Source: Gammaproteobacteria bacterium
Lineage (GTDB): Bacteria > Pseudomonadota > Gammaproteobacteria > Pseudomonadales > Azotimanducaceae
DNA: 33,583 nt
Reading direction: 5' to 3'
Assembly (NCBI GenBank): GCA_009840305.1
Contig: VXNY01000022.1
Coordinates: 78,042-111,624 of the forward strand
Each line of letters opens with the position of its first letter. Within the stretch, counting starts at the first letter, position 1. Of this stretch, positions 8,046-17,236 are shown piece by piece. The notes under the pieces were generated by a model. It was not told the origin of the DNA, made no database searches, and was given only the letters and a program-made list of their open reading frames with translations. The translations under genes and the position numbers were made by a program.

Positions 8046-9171
8046 AGTTTTAGAGCTCTGCTGCGAGCTGATACGCCGTGAGTCTATTACTCCCGAGGAC
8101 GACGGATGCCAAGACCTTATCGCTAAGCGACTAGTCGCGCTTGGATTCAATGTTGAGTCGTTTCCCGCTGGTGGAGTCTCCAACTTGTGGGCGACGCACG
8201 GCAACGCTGAGCCCCTTCTCGTCTTTGCGGGTCACACGGACGTAGTTCCAGTCGGTTCGTTAGATCGTTGGACCAATCCACCTTTCGAACCAACAGTAGA
8301 TGGTAAGTTGTTGTACGGTCGCGGAGCTTGTGACATGAAATCTGGTGTTGCGTCGATGGTAGTGGCGATCGAGCGATTTGTCCAACAAAATCCGCAGCAC
8401 CGAGGCTCACTTGGCGTACTGTTCACCAGCGATGAAGAAGGTATTGCAACACATGGAACGAAACATGTGATGCAAGTACTCAAACAGAGAAAAATCGACA
8501 TCGACTGGTGCGTAGTGGGTGAACCTTCTTCTTCAAAAACGTTAGGCGATACGATACGCGTTGGTCGGCGTGGTTCGCTCACTGGGACTCTAAGTGCGAA
8601 AGGTACGATCGGTCATGTCGCGTATCCCGAACTCACACCAAACGTGGTGCACGAACTCGTAGCACCACTTGAGATACTCGCAAAAAAAGAATGGGATCAA
8701 GGCAACGAGCACTTCCAGCCGACCACCTTTCAAATATCAAATATTCATGCCGGTACGGGTGCGGACAATGTCATTCCAGGTGAGTTAGAAGTACAGTTCA
8801 ATTTTCGGTTTAATACGGAACATTCCCCAGAGTCTTTACAACGAACTGTGGATGACGCACTCAGTGCGGTAAACCCAAAAATTCATACAGAAATAACGTG
8901 GTGGCAGTCAGGATTACCCTTTCTTTCAAGGCAAGGAATATTGACTCAAACCACAATCGATGTGTTGCAAGACGTAACCGGATGCTCACCTGCGCAATCT
9001 ACAGGAGGAGGAACCTCGGACGCACGCTTCATTGTGCCGACTGGCACCGAAACTGTGGAACTTGGGCACCTTAATGTGACTGCACACAAATACGACGAGC
9101 ACGTTTTGGTGGAAGATTTAGAGGTGTTAGCCCAGGTTTACGAGCGCATCATCGGACGCTTGCTAAGATGA
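8038..9171 (+). CDS. dapE: Succinyl-diaminopimelate desuccinylase
   Basis: Zinc-dependent M20-family amidohydrolase cleaving N-succinyl-LL-diaminopimelate to LL-diaminopimelate and succinate, for lysine and peptidoglycan synthesis. Metal and catalytic residues are seen: H66 and D68 in FAGHTDVVPVG, D99 in YGRGACDMKSG, E133-E134 in TSDEEG; STGGGTSDARFI near the C-terminus is also typical. Length 377 matches E. coli. The start is a TTG that overlaps the end of map, after GAAGAG; it gives the family N-terminus (VLELCCELIRRESITPEDDGCQ). gspN follows with an ATGA overlap. Confidence 0.95.
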   Translation: MSEVLELCCELIRRESITPEDDGCQDLIAKRLVALGFNVESFPAGGVSNLWATHGNAEPLLVFAGHTDVVPVGSLDRWTNPPFEPTVDGKLLYGRGACDMKSGVASMVVAIERFVQQNPQHRGSLGVLFTSDEEGIATHGTKHVMQVLKQRKIDIDWCVVGEPSSSKTLGDTIRVGRRGSLTGTLSAKGTIGHVAYPELTPNVVHELVAPLEILAKKEWDQGNEHFQPTTFQISNIHAGTGADNVIPGELEVQFNFRFNTEHSPESLQRTVDDALSAVNPKIHTEITWWQSGLPFLSRQGILTQTTIDVLQDVTGCSPAQSTGGGTSDARFIVPTGTETVELGHLNVTAHKYDEHVLVEDLEVLAQVYERIIGRLLR

Positions 9172-9896
9172 AACGCTGGTGGATCGTTTTGGGGATGGTA
9201 GCCATGATAGGCATATTTGTGGTCATGATCCCGGCTCGAGCATATAGCATGATTTTGGAAAACTATGGAACTCATTTACTTGCTACGAAAGGAACAATTT
9301 GGTATGGGTCAGGAAACGTTACCGTTGCCGGAAAGACCGTTGGACGTCTTAAATGGCGCATTCGACCGATAGAGATTTTTACGGGCAAATTGGCATTTAA
9401 CGTTACTATGCAAAATCAGAGCATTCACTTGGCCGGTGTATTGAAAAGGAGAATTTCCTCTACCGAATTTCAAGGAACGACAGCTTTGTCGCATTCACAC
9501 GTAAACAGGGTTTTACTACCCTATGAGATTCGCGTCGAAGGTGAGTTTGAAATTAACGATTTATCGGTGAAGATTAACGATAAAAGACAATTGGAAGTTC
9601 TCTCTGGAAGTATTTCTTGGGAAGGTGGGACGTGCCGCTATCGCGCAGATGATGAAACTCGAATTTTCGAAATGCCAGCGGTAGTGGGAAAACTGACTCA
9701 CACTGATGGATTTGCGGTGCTCAATGCTCACGATCAAGAAAAAGACATTCCTTTAATTACCACTCGATTTCAGCCGGACAGTGGACTGTTTGAAACAGCA
9801 CTCACACAACATATGCTCGATTTGTCGCAAATGCATTTAAGCTCTTCGGCTGACTTATCCGCAGTAGTCCTGGAAGTCTCTAGGGAACTTTATTAG
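9168..9896 (+). CDS. gspN: Type II secretion system protein N
   Basis: GspN family: an inner-membrane-anchored periplasmic accessory protein of type II secretion whose exact role is unclear. One N-terminal membrane segment (about residues 4-22, WWIVLGMVAMIGIFVVMI) precedes a beta-rich domain; ENYGTHLLATKGTIWYGSGNV and LKWRIRPIEIFTGKLAF match the family pattern 'G.(L/T).G.G' and 'W.(L/I)(R/P)P..L..G.L'. Length 242 is near normal (about 250). ATGA overlap with dapE, and 40 bases before gspC. Confidence 0.85.
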   Translation: MKRWWIVLGMVAMIGIFVVMIPARAYSMILENYGTHLLATKGTIWYGSGNVTVAGKTVGRLKWRIRPIEIFTGKLAFNVTMQNQSIHLAGVLKRRISSTEFQGTTALSHSHVNRVLLPYEIRVEGEFEINDLSVKINDKRQLEVLSGSISWEGGTCRYRADDETRIFEMPAVVGKLTHTDGFAVLNAHDQEKDIPLITTRFQPDSGLFETALTQHMLDLSQMHLSSSADLSAVVLEVSRELY

Positions 9897-9936
9897 TAAC
9901 CGCGCTCGACAAAGCTTGATACAGGAAATTTAAGAA

Positions 9937-10830
9937 ATGAAAGTACCCGCCGCTATCGACCACTTGATTATTCCGATTCGCGTCATAATCTTGGCGGGGC
10001 TCGCTTACGCCGTAGTGTTAGCTGTCCAATTTTTTTTCTTCGGCGCGGGTATCGAAGAAACCGATTTAGATGACCTCACAGATTTTTCACCGCCCTCAGT
10101 GGTTTCGGTTGGCTCGATCATCAGAGCAAATCTCTTTGGTGAGCTCCCCAAAGAAGAGGTCACCCAAGTGATTGAAGAGACTACACTAAATTTAAAGCTC
10201 CTTGGGATTTCATATAACGAAGCTGATCCCGCTCAGTCTAGAGCGTTTATCGTAGGAAGGACGAAAGCAAGAGCGGTGCGATGCGGCGTGGGGACTCGTG
10301 TGGACGGCGTGGAAGTCACCGACATTTTTGAGGATCACGTGCTTCTTCAGCGCGCAGGAAGGAAGGAATCACTCTATGTCGAACAACGAAAGCAGCTCAT
10401 TACACAGGTAGAAGAAACAACGTTTGTGCCGGAGATTCCAGATCTAGATGAAGGACTCATCACTCAAAGCGAATTAGCTGATTCAGAAGACACTGAAGAA
10501 TTGACGACAACTTCGCAAGACGGTTGGGTTCGTCAATACTACAACACCCACCGCGACCGAATTGAAAACGAACCGAAAGAAGTCTTACACGAAATGGGAA
10601 TATCTCCCGTGGCAGATGAGTCCGCTGCCGGATACCGCGTAGAAGCTGCAATGGCTGAACGTCTCGGTCTCCGCGCTGGCGACATCCTCCTTTCTGTTAA
10701 TGGACACAGTGTTGGATACGTTGAAGAAGACGTCGCACGTCTTAAAGATCATCTAGAAGCCGACTCTCTGGAGTTGGAAATCCAACGAGGAAACACAAAA
10801 ATTACCTTAACTTATAAACCGAGCCAATGA
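9937..10830 (+). CDS. gspC: Type II secretion system protein C
   Basis: Inner-membrane protein linking the secretin to the inner-membrane platform and helping choose substrates. A single membrane segment lies at about residues 12-36. The homology region follows at about 82-150 (LKLLGISYNEADPAQSRAFIV, VGTRVDGVEVTDIFEDHVLLQRAG). An acidic linker separates it from a C-terminal PDZ domain at about 225-297 (GYRVEAAMAERLGLRAGDILLSVNG). The domain order and length of 297 fit GspC. An ATGA overlap couples it to gspD, its direct partner. Confidence 0.92.
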   Translation: MKVPAAIDHLIIPIRVIILAGLAYAVVLAVQFFFFGAGIEETDLDDLTDFSPPSVVSVGSIIRANLFGELPKEEVTQVIEETTLNLKLLGISYNEADPAQSRAFIVGRTKARAVRCGVGTRVDGVEVTDIFEDHVLLQRAGRKESLYVEQRKQLITQVEETTFVPEIPDLDEGLITQSELADSEDTEELTTTSQDGWVRQYYNTHRDRIENEPKEVLHEMGISPVADESAAGYRVEAAMAERLGLRAGDILLSVNGHSVGYVEEDVARLKDHLEADSLELEIQRGNTKITLTYKPSQ

Positions 10831-12815
10831 AACACATACTCAAAAAATCTGCACAAAGCCTAATCTTCTTTTTAGGCGTTTCCCTCATACCACACGTTTT
10901 TGCACAGGAAGAAGAATCGGAATTCTCAATCAATTTTCCCGAAGACGTAGCCTTGGTCGACTTCATTCAAGAAGTGGGCCGCATTACACAAAAGTCGTTT
11001 GTCTATGATCCTGCTCAAGTTCGAGGTGACATAAGCGTCATCGCGGAAACCAAATTGAATGCAGAAGGGGTCTATTCACTCCTAGAAGCGACGCTCCGGG
11101 TACGTAATCTCGTGTTAGTCGAGGGAGAAAATGGTGTTGTGAGCATCATCCGTAATCAAGATGCACGCACATACCACTTCGGCGAAGACGGAGAATTTGA
11201 CACGGATCACCAATTTGTATCGCGCGTTATTAGCTTAGAGCATGTTTCCTCTCAGGAAGCAAGCCGCGTCTTGCGACAGCTTGTTTCCGCATATGGACAT
11301 TTGCTACCAGTAATCAAACCGAACGCGATCGTAATCGCGGACCATGCTAGTAATGTTGAGAACATCGTCAAACTCATTCGTGAATTAGACAGCGACGATG
11401 CTGCACAGATTAGTATTGTGCTCCCGATGAAACACGCGCTGGTCAGCGATATCGCATTGATGTTGCAGCGAATATTCCCGGAAATTCGCACCGGTTTAGG
11501 AGACTCGGGCGTCGGTCGCCAAATCACAGTGTTTGCTAATGAGAATAACAACACTATGTTCGTCCGTGGTACGACAAGGGGAGTCGGGCTAGTTTCAGAA
11601 ACGGTCGCCATGCTGGACCAACCTTACGCAGTTACTAACACCACCAAACATTTCCCGCTACAACATAGTGACGCCGGACCGTTAGCTGACCTCTTGACCA
11701 GCTTATTTGTAGCAGGTGGAGCACCTGGAGAGCTTGCTGACACTGCGGCAGGTTCCAGAGATATAACGATTCAGGCGGACCAGGACAACAATGCCATATT
11801 GGCAAGAGCCAATCCTACGATCCTAGCCGAGATACAGAACATCATCACCGAAGTTGACATACCTAGATTACAGGTATTGATTGAAGCAGCGATTGTCGAA
11901 ATCACGGTCGAAGACAGCTCAAGCTACGGTGTCGAATTTGGTGGAGTGGACGAGACAGGTGAGGAGATTCCATTAGCTTCTACCTCTGTCAACGGTGTTA
12001 TTTCTGGATTGCTTTCTCGGCTCATAGGTACCACCATAAATACAGACGACGAAAGCAGTACTGGCCTTGGTGAAGGTGCCGGTTTGTCTACCATTTCAAA
12101 CATATCCACCCCGACTATTGCTATCGCAAAGATTGATCCGGATGGTATTTCCTTCGGCGCAATCATTGCCGCTCTTACCGAAAATCAAGATTCAAATTTA
12201 CTCTCCACACCACACGTAATTGCCACGGATAACCAGCAGGCTAGGATCTTTGTCGGCCAAAATGTTCCAATTCGTACGGGAACCCTTAATCTCAACGATC
12301 AAACAGGACAGGGTCCTGTGGCAACTGTAGATAGAGTAGATGTAGGAATCACACTGGAAGTCACCCCTCAGATTCGTTCCGATTTAACAGTGCATCTCAC
12401 GGTTTTTAACGAGATTTCAGCAGTAATTTCGCCTAGCTTGGGAATCGGTGAGGCTGGTTTTAGCGACATTGTTACCAATAAACGAGAATTGAACACAGAA
12501 ATCGTCGCACAAAACAGACAAACCATTGTGTTGGGTGGTTTAATACGAGACGATGTGACTAGTACTATACGCCGAGTTCCAGGACTTGGTAGTGTTCCAA
12601 TTTTGGGTCGATTGTTTAGAAGTTCGGCGATGACGACGCGGAAGAATCACTTGTTGATTTTCATTCGTCCGACCGTTATCGAGGATGCTTTAGATATGCA
12701 AACCATCTATGAACGTAAGATGGGACGTATCTGGCAAGTAGAGCTCGACGCTGGTGAACCGCCTGAGAGTGACGAGGTCCCCACGGTCGACGAGTTTTTC
12801 GACGGCCGACCGTAA
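10827..12815 (+). CDS. gspD: Type II secretion system secretin GspD
   Basis: Outer-membrane secretin forming the multimeric exit channel. A signal peptide ends near VFAQ (residue 27). N0 begins at FSINFPEDVALVDFIQEV, and N1 to N3 carry repeated modules (VISLEHVSSQEASRVLRQL, LPMKHALVSDIALML, FPLQHSDAGPLADLL). The C-terminal barrel domain starts about residue 345 (RLQVLIEAAIVEITVE) and includes VPGLGSVPILGRLFRS, the secretin signature. After it only about 50 residues remain, too few for a typical pilotin-binding S-domain helix to be obvious. Length 662 is normal. No gspE or later genes follow; the next gene is convergent. Confidence 0.95.
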   Translation: MKHILKKSAQSLIFFLGVSLIPHVFAQEEESEFSINFPEDVALVDFIQEVGRITQKSFVYDPAQVRGDISVIAETKLNAEGVYSLLEATLRVRNLVLVEGENGVVSIIRNQDARTYHFGEDGEFDTDHQFVSRVISLEHVSSQEASRVLRQLVSAYGHLLPVIKPNAIVIADHASNVENIVKLIRELDSDDAAQISIVLPMKHALVSDIALMLQRIFPEIRTGLGDSGVGRQITVFANENNNTMFVRGTTRGVGLVSETVAMLDQPYAVTNTTKHFPLQHSDAGPLADLLTSLFVAGGAPGELADTAAGSRDITIQADQDNNAILARANPTILAEIQNIITEVDIPRLQVLIEAAIVEITVEDSSSYGVEFGGVDETGEEIPLASTSVNGVISGLLSRLIGTTINTDDESSTGLGEGAGLSTISNISTPTIAIAKIDPDGISFGAIIAALTENQDSNLLSTPHVIATDNQQARIFVGQNVPIRTGTLNLNDQTGQGPVATVDRVDVGITLEVTPQIRSDLTVHLTVFNEISAVISPSLGIGEAGFSDIVTNKRELNTEIVAQNRQTIVLGGLIRDDVTSTIRRVPGLGSVPILGRLFRSSAMTTRKNHLLIFIRPTVIEDALDMQTIYERKMGRIWQVELDAGEPPESDEVPTVDEFFDGRP

Positions 12816-12824
12816 TACTTTTTA

Positions 12825-13580
12825 CTATCGAGTCTGGTACACTTCGAATCGTACTGTTCGTCCATAGACGGTCCAATCGGGTACTAGGCTTCTAGCTTTC
12901 TCAGATCGTCGACGTTTGACAACAATTCGGTCGCGCGTCCTACTCTTAGCAATTTCAATAACTTGATCAATGTCTGATACTTTGCGAGCCATCATCTCAA
13001 GTACTTGCATCCGTCGTGCGGGTTTTGCGCTCTTAGGGTGCACCGGGAACATCGGATCGAAATAGATTACATCAAAGATTTCATCGGTACCTTGCAGGTA
13101 TCGTTCCGCGTCGACACACACAATCTTAGCAGCGCAACCAAGTTCTTGTGCTAAATGTCTCGCCATGGTACAAATCAGTGGATTCACCTCAAGAATCGTC
13201 ACTTCACAACCTAAAGCGCTCAAGGTGAAACCATCGACTCCCCAACCGCCAAAAGCATCTAACACGATCCTCCCTGGCCGCGCCATACAAGCCTTGGCCA
13301 AGTGGGTGCTGCGAGCTTCATCGATCTTAGATCGAATTGAACGTTCCGAGATGACCAATGGAGATTCATTTGAATGGCAAATAGCTAAATCACCATACCT
13401 ACATCCCAGATACCAATGATTTGAGGGTGCGGATTGAATATCCTTAATCTCAAGGTCTAACGTCGAAGCAAGCTCAATGCCTAGTTCATCGTCGGGTTGT
13501 AAAAAAATTGGTGTTCGAGTAAAGTCGATGGAAGTTAGATCGGCAGCAACATCATGAATATTTCCTCTCGCCGAAATCAT
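12825..13580 (-). CDS. rsmJ: 16S rRNA (guanine-1516-N2) methyltransferase RsmJ
   Basis: SAM-dependent enzyme that in E. coli methylates G1516 of 16S rRNA in the 30S subunit. The SAM-binding stretch is VLDAFGGWGVDGFTLSALGCEVTILEVNP; then comes the family-specific YFDPMFPVHPKSAKPARRMQ, and the end carries RIVVKRRRSE as in RsmJ ('VVKRP'). Length 251 matches E. coli (250). The first 80 residues are less conserved. Its ATG overlaps the stop of the upstream methyltransferase (ATGA), and its end is 9 bases from the end of convergent gspD. Confidence 0.9.
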   Translation of the reverse strand: MISARGNIHDVAADLTSIDFTRTPIFLQPDDELGIELASTLDLEIKDIQSAPSNHWYLGCRYGDLAICHSNESPLVISERSIRSKIDEARSTHLAKACMARPGRIVLDAFGGWGVDGFTLSALGCEVTILEVNPLICTMARHLAQELGCAAKIVCVDAERYLQGTDEIFDVIYFDPMFPVHPKSAKPARRMQVLEMMARKVSDIDQVIEIAKSRTRDRIVVKRRRSEKARSLVPDWTVYGRTVRFEVYQTR

Positions 13581-14350
13581 GTCTTTCTCGCGAACCAGAC
13601 TTCTTCAGTTGGCCAACTTTGTGCCCATTCGGCATCAGCCCATTCATATCTACTCACTCCTTTCTCTGGTGCCCCAATTTCAAGTAGTCTTTCGACAACA
13701 AAACCGTTTTCACTAAGTAACTCGATCCACTTTCCATGAGGCAGTTGAAACTCGACTGTTGGAGGATCTGTCCAAGGGAGCCTGTACAGATCCAAATAAG
13801 GTCGAAGCAGCCGAGTCTCATTTCTGCTACTGTCATCATCAGGACAACAGAGTTGCGAGATTACGTGGCACGTCATAAAGACGAGCTGACCAGTCGATCT
13901 GAGTACGCGTGCTACTTCTGGTAACCAGTGATACGGGTCTGCCCACAAGCTCGCACCATATTCCGAAATGGCAAAGTCAAATGTGTTGTCAGGAAACGGC
14001 AAGGCTTCTCCGAACGATTCGATCAGGTGTACCACATTCCCAGAGTCTGCACGGAGTCTATTTGCCGTCACTAGTTGCCGGGGCGTAGGATCAATTGCAA
14101 AACACTCGCCACCTCGAGTGGCCATCCAAGAAGAAACATACGCAGTACCACAACCAATTTCCAAACACCTCTTGCGGGCAAGACTGGCGGGTAGCAGTGG
14201 TACATCTGCATTTGGCCATTGCCAAATCCCCCACACAGGTTCCTGTGATCGCCACTTAGTTTCCGCGTCTTCAACATAGTCCTTCGCTTGGTTGGTCCAA
14301 GCGGCGCGATTGAATTGTTGATGCTGTTGTATCGAGTTGGAAGCGTTCAT
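13577..14350 (-). CDS. Class I SAM-dependent methyltransferase, substrate unknown
   Basis: A Rossmann-type methyltransferase of the UbiE/Methyltransf_11 kind. Motif I is CLEIGCGTAYVSSWMATRGG (about residues 62-81), followed by the acidic residue of AIDPTPRQL. LPFPDNTFDFAISEYGASLWADP gives motifs II and III, and LPEVARVLRSTGQLVFM is the post-motif. Length 257 is ordinary. The N-terminus (FNRAAWTNQAKDYVEDAE) resembles small-molecule methyltransferases. Its substrate cannot be told from sequence. It is translationally coupled to rsmJ and 51 bases downstream of tsaB, so it may belong to an RNA-modification cluster, which is only inference. Confidence 0.85.
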   Translation of the reverse strand: MNASNSIQQHQQFNRAAWTNQAKDYVEDAETKWRSQEPVWGIWQWPNADVPLLPASLARKRCLEIGCGTAYVSSWMATRGGECFAIDPTPRQLVTANRLRADSGNVVHLIESFGEALPFPDNTFDFAISEYGASLWADPYHWLPEVARVLRSTGQLVFMTCHVISQLCCPDDDSSRNETRLLRPYLDLYRLPWTDPPTVEFQLPHGKWIELLSENGFVVERLLEIGAPEKGVSRYEWADAEWAQSWPTEEVWFARKT

Positions 14351-14401
14351 GTCGAAATTGCTAGAACTAAACAGGGCTGATCGTGTCTAATCTGCCAGTC
14401 G

Positions 14402-15010
14402 CTACCCAGATTTCACTTGATAAGGAGAGTCACCAGCCACATATAGTGGTAACGCCTGTTCCGGCGAAACACTCTGCGCTTTGCGCGTCTGAGCTAATTC
14501 TAGTACGGGCTGGGCACTAAGCGTAATTTGCTTGTCCGTGACAACATCTGGGGTTGTCGGAACGTCTTCTTCTGCTACTAGCTTATCTTCGTGTTCACAT
14601 TCCATTACATCGTCTTTCCAGCGAAATCGGGCGACATAGAACCACCCCCGACGAGACCATCGCACCAGAGTACAAGTCTGTCTTTCCGGATGCACTTGTC
14701 GGACCTGCAATGCCATTGCGTAGCTAGTAGGTACTACCACAACGTTTATCCCCAACCCGAAGGCTATTCCTTGTGATATCGATGCACCTAATCGCACTCC
14801 CGTGAATGATCCTGGACCCGCAGAAAACGCTACTAAATCGAGGTCGGCTCTCTTTACTTCGTGACTTTCTAGTAACTCGTCGACCATTTTGAGAACAAAT
14901 TCGTTATGCTTTCGCGGCGCGATCAAACTGTGGCACGCAATCTTCGAACCAATATTAACGGCTACGGAACAAATATCAGAAGTTGTTTCTAAAGCCAAAA
15001 CCTGACACAT
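14402..15010 (-). CDS. tsaB: TsaB, tRNA t6A biosynthesis scaffold
   Basis: Partner of TsaD and TsaE in threonylcarbamoyl adenosine (t6A37) modification of ANN-decoding tRNAs. It belongs to the ASKHA/Gcp fold. Typical blocks: VLALETTSDICSVAV at the N-terminus, RKHNEFVLKMVDELL, and LVAFSAGPGSFTGVRLGASISQGIAFGL. Length 202 is shorter than E. coli TsaB (231), mostly by a shorter C-terminal half, which is common. The start matches the family start. No ribosome binding site is evident, because divergent moeA starts only 6 bases away. Confidence 0.93.
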   Translation of the reverse strand: MCQVLALETTSDICSVAVNIGSKIACHSLIAPRKHNEFVLKMVDELLESHEVKRADLDLVAFSAGPGSFTGVRLGASISQGIAFGLGINVVVVPTSYAMALQVRQVHPERQTCTLVRWSRRGWFYVARFRWKDDVMECEHEDKLVAEEDVPTTPDVVTDKQITLSAQPVLELAQTRKAQSVSPEQALPLYVAGDSPYQVKSG

Positions 15011-15016
15011 GAGAAT

Positions 15017-16231
15017 ATGTTATCTGTAGAAACCGCCATTAAGAAATTAAGTGCCATCGTACCTCAAATAAAGGAATATGAGACCGTCCCACTACGCGCC
15101 GGCGTCGGCCGCACACTCAAACAATCGATCACCGCACCACGACATTCGCCACCTTTCGATAATTCCGCCATGGATGGCTATGCCCTCTGTGGTCCTAAAC
15201 TAATCAAGCCTGGCACAAGGTTCGAAGTTGTTGGCGAGAGTCGCGCAGGACACCCGTACGGCGAACAGCTCAATGAAGGACAAGCTTGCCGTATTTTCAC
15301 TGGCGCAGTTGTACCAACCGGTGCAACTACTGTAGTTTGTCAAGAAGATGTTTTAAACGGTGAAGGAAATGTCATGGTAAATCGCGAATGTGTCGGCATG
15401 GAGAACATTCGTAAGAAGGGAATGGATGCAAAAAAGGGTATGACCATTGCATCAAATCGGGATGTACTTTCACCCTATTCTATCGGCTGGTGTTCCGCTT
15501 TCGGGATCACAGAAATTGAAGTCGTCCGGCGAATCAAAGTTGCAGTTTTTTCGACAGGGGATGAACTACGCGATCCTGGTCAACAGCTCCAACCAGGGCA
15601 AATTTACGAGTCCAATCGCACCGCCTTAATCGCGCTGTTGCAGTCTAAATCGGTTGAACTCGTGGATTTAGGACAACTCTCCGATAACCCTGATGAGATT
15701 AAACAGAGCCTACTATCCATCGCCAGTGAAGTAGATTTAATCATCACTAGCGGGGGAGTTTCCGTTGGCGAGTCTGACTTTGTGCGTCCCGTGTTAGAAG
15801 AGATTGGAAAGCTCGAATTCTTTAGTCTCGCGCTGAAACCTGGGAAACCTCTCGCTGTAGGAACCATAGAAAGTGCACTGTTTTTTGGTCTCCCAGGGAA
15901 TCCTGTGTCGACCATCGTCACCTATCTACTTTTTGTCGCACCTACTGTTGATTCGATGTCGGGTATCCCATGGCATCGGCCGACTCATTTCAGGGCAAAG
16001 CTTACCAGCAAAATTTCACATAAATCTGGGCGCTGTGAATATCAACGAGGGGTTTTCGTGGGCGATAATCGAGAACTACGAGTCGCAACGACAGGGGATC
16101 AGAGTTCAAATCGTTTGGGTTCTTTTAAAGATTGCAACTGCTTAATAGTCGTGCCCGCGCACCGAGACGACCTAGAGGACGGAGAAATGGTCGATATTCT
16201 GCTACTACCCAATCAAAGAAGTGTGTATTAG
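15017..16231 (+). CDS. moeA: Molybdopterin molybdenumtransferase MoeA
   Basis: Inserts molybdate into adenylylated molybdopterin, the last common step in molybdenum cofactor synthesis. Recognised by SPPFDNSAMDGYAL (about residues 43-56), IFTGAVVPTGATTVV, KVAVFSTGDELRDPG, GQIYESNRTAL, IITSGGVSVGESDFV, LKPGKPLAVG and FFGLPGNPVS. Domains III (MPT-binding, central) and IV (C-terminal) are both present. Length 404 is typical. Its ATG is 6 bases from the tsaB ATG on the other strand, so its promoter must lie within tsaB. No other Mo-cofactor gene is in the window. Confidence 0.95.
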   Translation: MLSVETAIKKLSAIVPQIKEYETVPLRAGVGRTLKQSITAPRHSPPFDNSAMDGYALCGPKLIKPGTRFEVVGESRAGHPYGEQLNEGQACRIFTGAVVPTGATTVVCQEDVLNGEGNVMVNRECVGMENIRKKGMDAKKGMTIASNRDVLSPYSIGWCSAFGITEIEVVRRIKVAVFSTGDELRDPGQQLQPGQIYESNRTALIALLQSKSVELVDLGQLSDNPDEIKQSLLSIASEVDLIITSGGVSVGESDFVRPVLEEIGKLEFFSLALKPGKPLAVGTIESALFFGLPGNPVSTIVTYLLFVAPTVDSMSGIPWHRPTHFRAKLTSKISHKSGRCEYQRGVFVGDNRELRVATTGDQSSNRLGSFKDCNCLIVVPAHRDDLEDGEMVDILLLPNQRSVY

Positions 16232-16396
16232 ATACAGAAGTTATCAAGTCAGAATCCGAAACCTCCCTACTGGTAACCGTAGAGTGTTAGAGCTAGACAC
16301 TTCCGGCAGAATTCGCGAGCAAACACGAGCCTTCTTTTCATTCCTCAAGTGATACCGATTGAAGTTCTCATAAATCAAGTCGGTCGTAGAAGAGAT

Positions 16397-17236
16397 TTAA
16401 CACTTCAGTTCTACCAAGATCCGACAGTGGTCACTTGGACCCCAAGTCTCAGGTTCGTTTAAAGCTCGTACCCTTAGATGGTCAGCTAAGCTATCCGAAG
16501 CGAAAACAAAATCTAGTTGACGCGCGGCTGTAGCTGGCGACTGTCGGTTGGAGTGAAACGTCGGAACTGTTTTGCTGTCTTCAGGGAGTTCGGATGGCCA
16601 CGGCTCTGCCTGTTTGCCATTTGGGTGCTGCGGTCCGACAAACGGTAATCCCATCGCATCAAATCGAGCAAAAACTGTGTCGTAGCGAGCACGCCAATAC
16701 TTGCTACCACCTTCACCATAACCTCGCAATATGTTTAGGTCTCCTGCCGCTATTACCCTATGTCCTTTCTGACGACCTACAAAAATTGCGAGATCAGAAA
16801 CTATTCGGTGAGCAGATGCGTCAGCATAGATCCAACTGCTACCCGTAGAGAAATGAGGACGTTCCCACTCGCTGCACATCGAAACAACCACGATTGGATC
16901 TCCCGAAATTGGGTAAATTCGTGCCGCGGAGAGAGTACCGGGCGTGCTTACCGCGAACTCTTGATAAGAGGTGCTCGCAATTGGCTTTGGTTCTAGCCAT
17001 TCCACGCACACCCGGTCCGACAGTTTAGCAATAGCCGTACGCCAGCGTCCTCTAACACCAGCTCTCCAAGGAGCCGGGTCGATCTCAATGTGCTCGGCAA
17101 CGTCCGACGGAGGTTTGCATGTTTCCTGAAGTAGAGCTAAGTCTACTTTCATTTCGGTAAGAGTGCGCCACGAGTCGTATTTGTGCGCCATATTCCACGA
17201 CACGATTTTCAACGGGTGTTCCGGCCTCTGACTCAC
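16397..17236 (-). CDS. Endonuclease/exonuclease/phosphatase (EEP) family hydrolase
   Basis: Metal-dependent hydrolase of the EEP (DNase I-like) fold. Expected motifs are present in order: KIVSWNMAHK (the N of the first motif), LALLQETCKP (metal Glu at about residue 36), VIAAGDLNILRG (catalytic D.N), LDFVFASDSL, and WGPSDHCRILVEL with the terminal SDH motif. The fold includes nucleases, phosphodiesterases and lipid phosphatases, so the substrate is open; there is no signal peptide, which suggests a cytoplasmic enzyme. Starts at GTG with GGTGAA just before. It stands alone, convergent with moeA (165 bases apart) and divergent from the TonB receptor. Confidence 0.85.
   Translation of the reverse strand: MSQRPEHPLKIVSWNMAHKYDSWRTLTEMKVDLALLQETCKPPSDVAEHIEIDPAPWRAGVRGRWRTAIAKLSDRVCVEWLEPKPIASTSYQEFAVSTPGTLSAARIYPISGDPIVVVSMCSEWERPHFSTGSSWIYADASAHRIVSDLAIFVGRQKGHRVIAAGDLNILRGYGEGGSKYWRARYDTVFARFDAMGLPFVGPQHPNGKQAEPWPSELPEDSKTVPTFHSNRQSPATAARQLDFVFASDSLADHLRVRALNEPETWGPSDHCRILVELKC

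Noticed and set aside
16280-16300. Inverted repeat AGTGT...ACACT between moeA and the EEP gene
   Set aside because: Only 5 bp and no T-run; not convincing as a bidirectional terminator.
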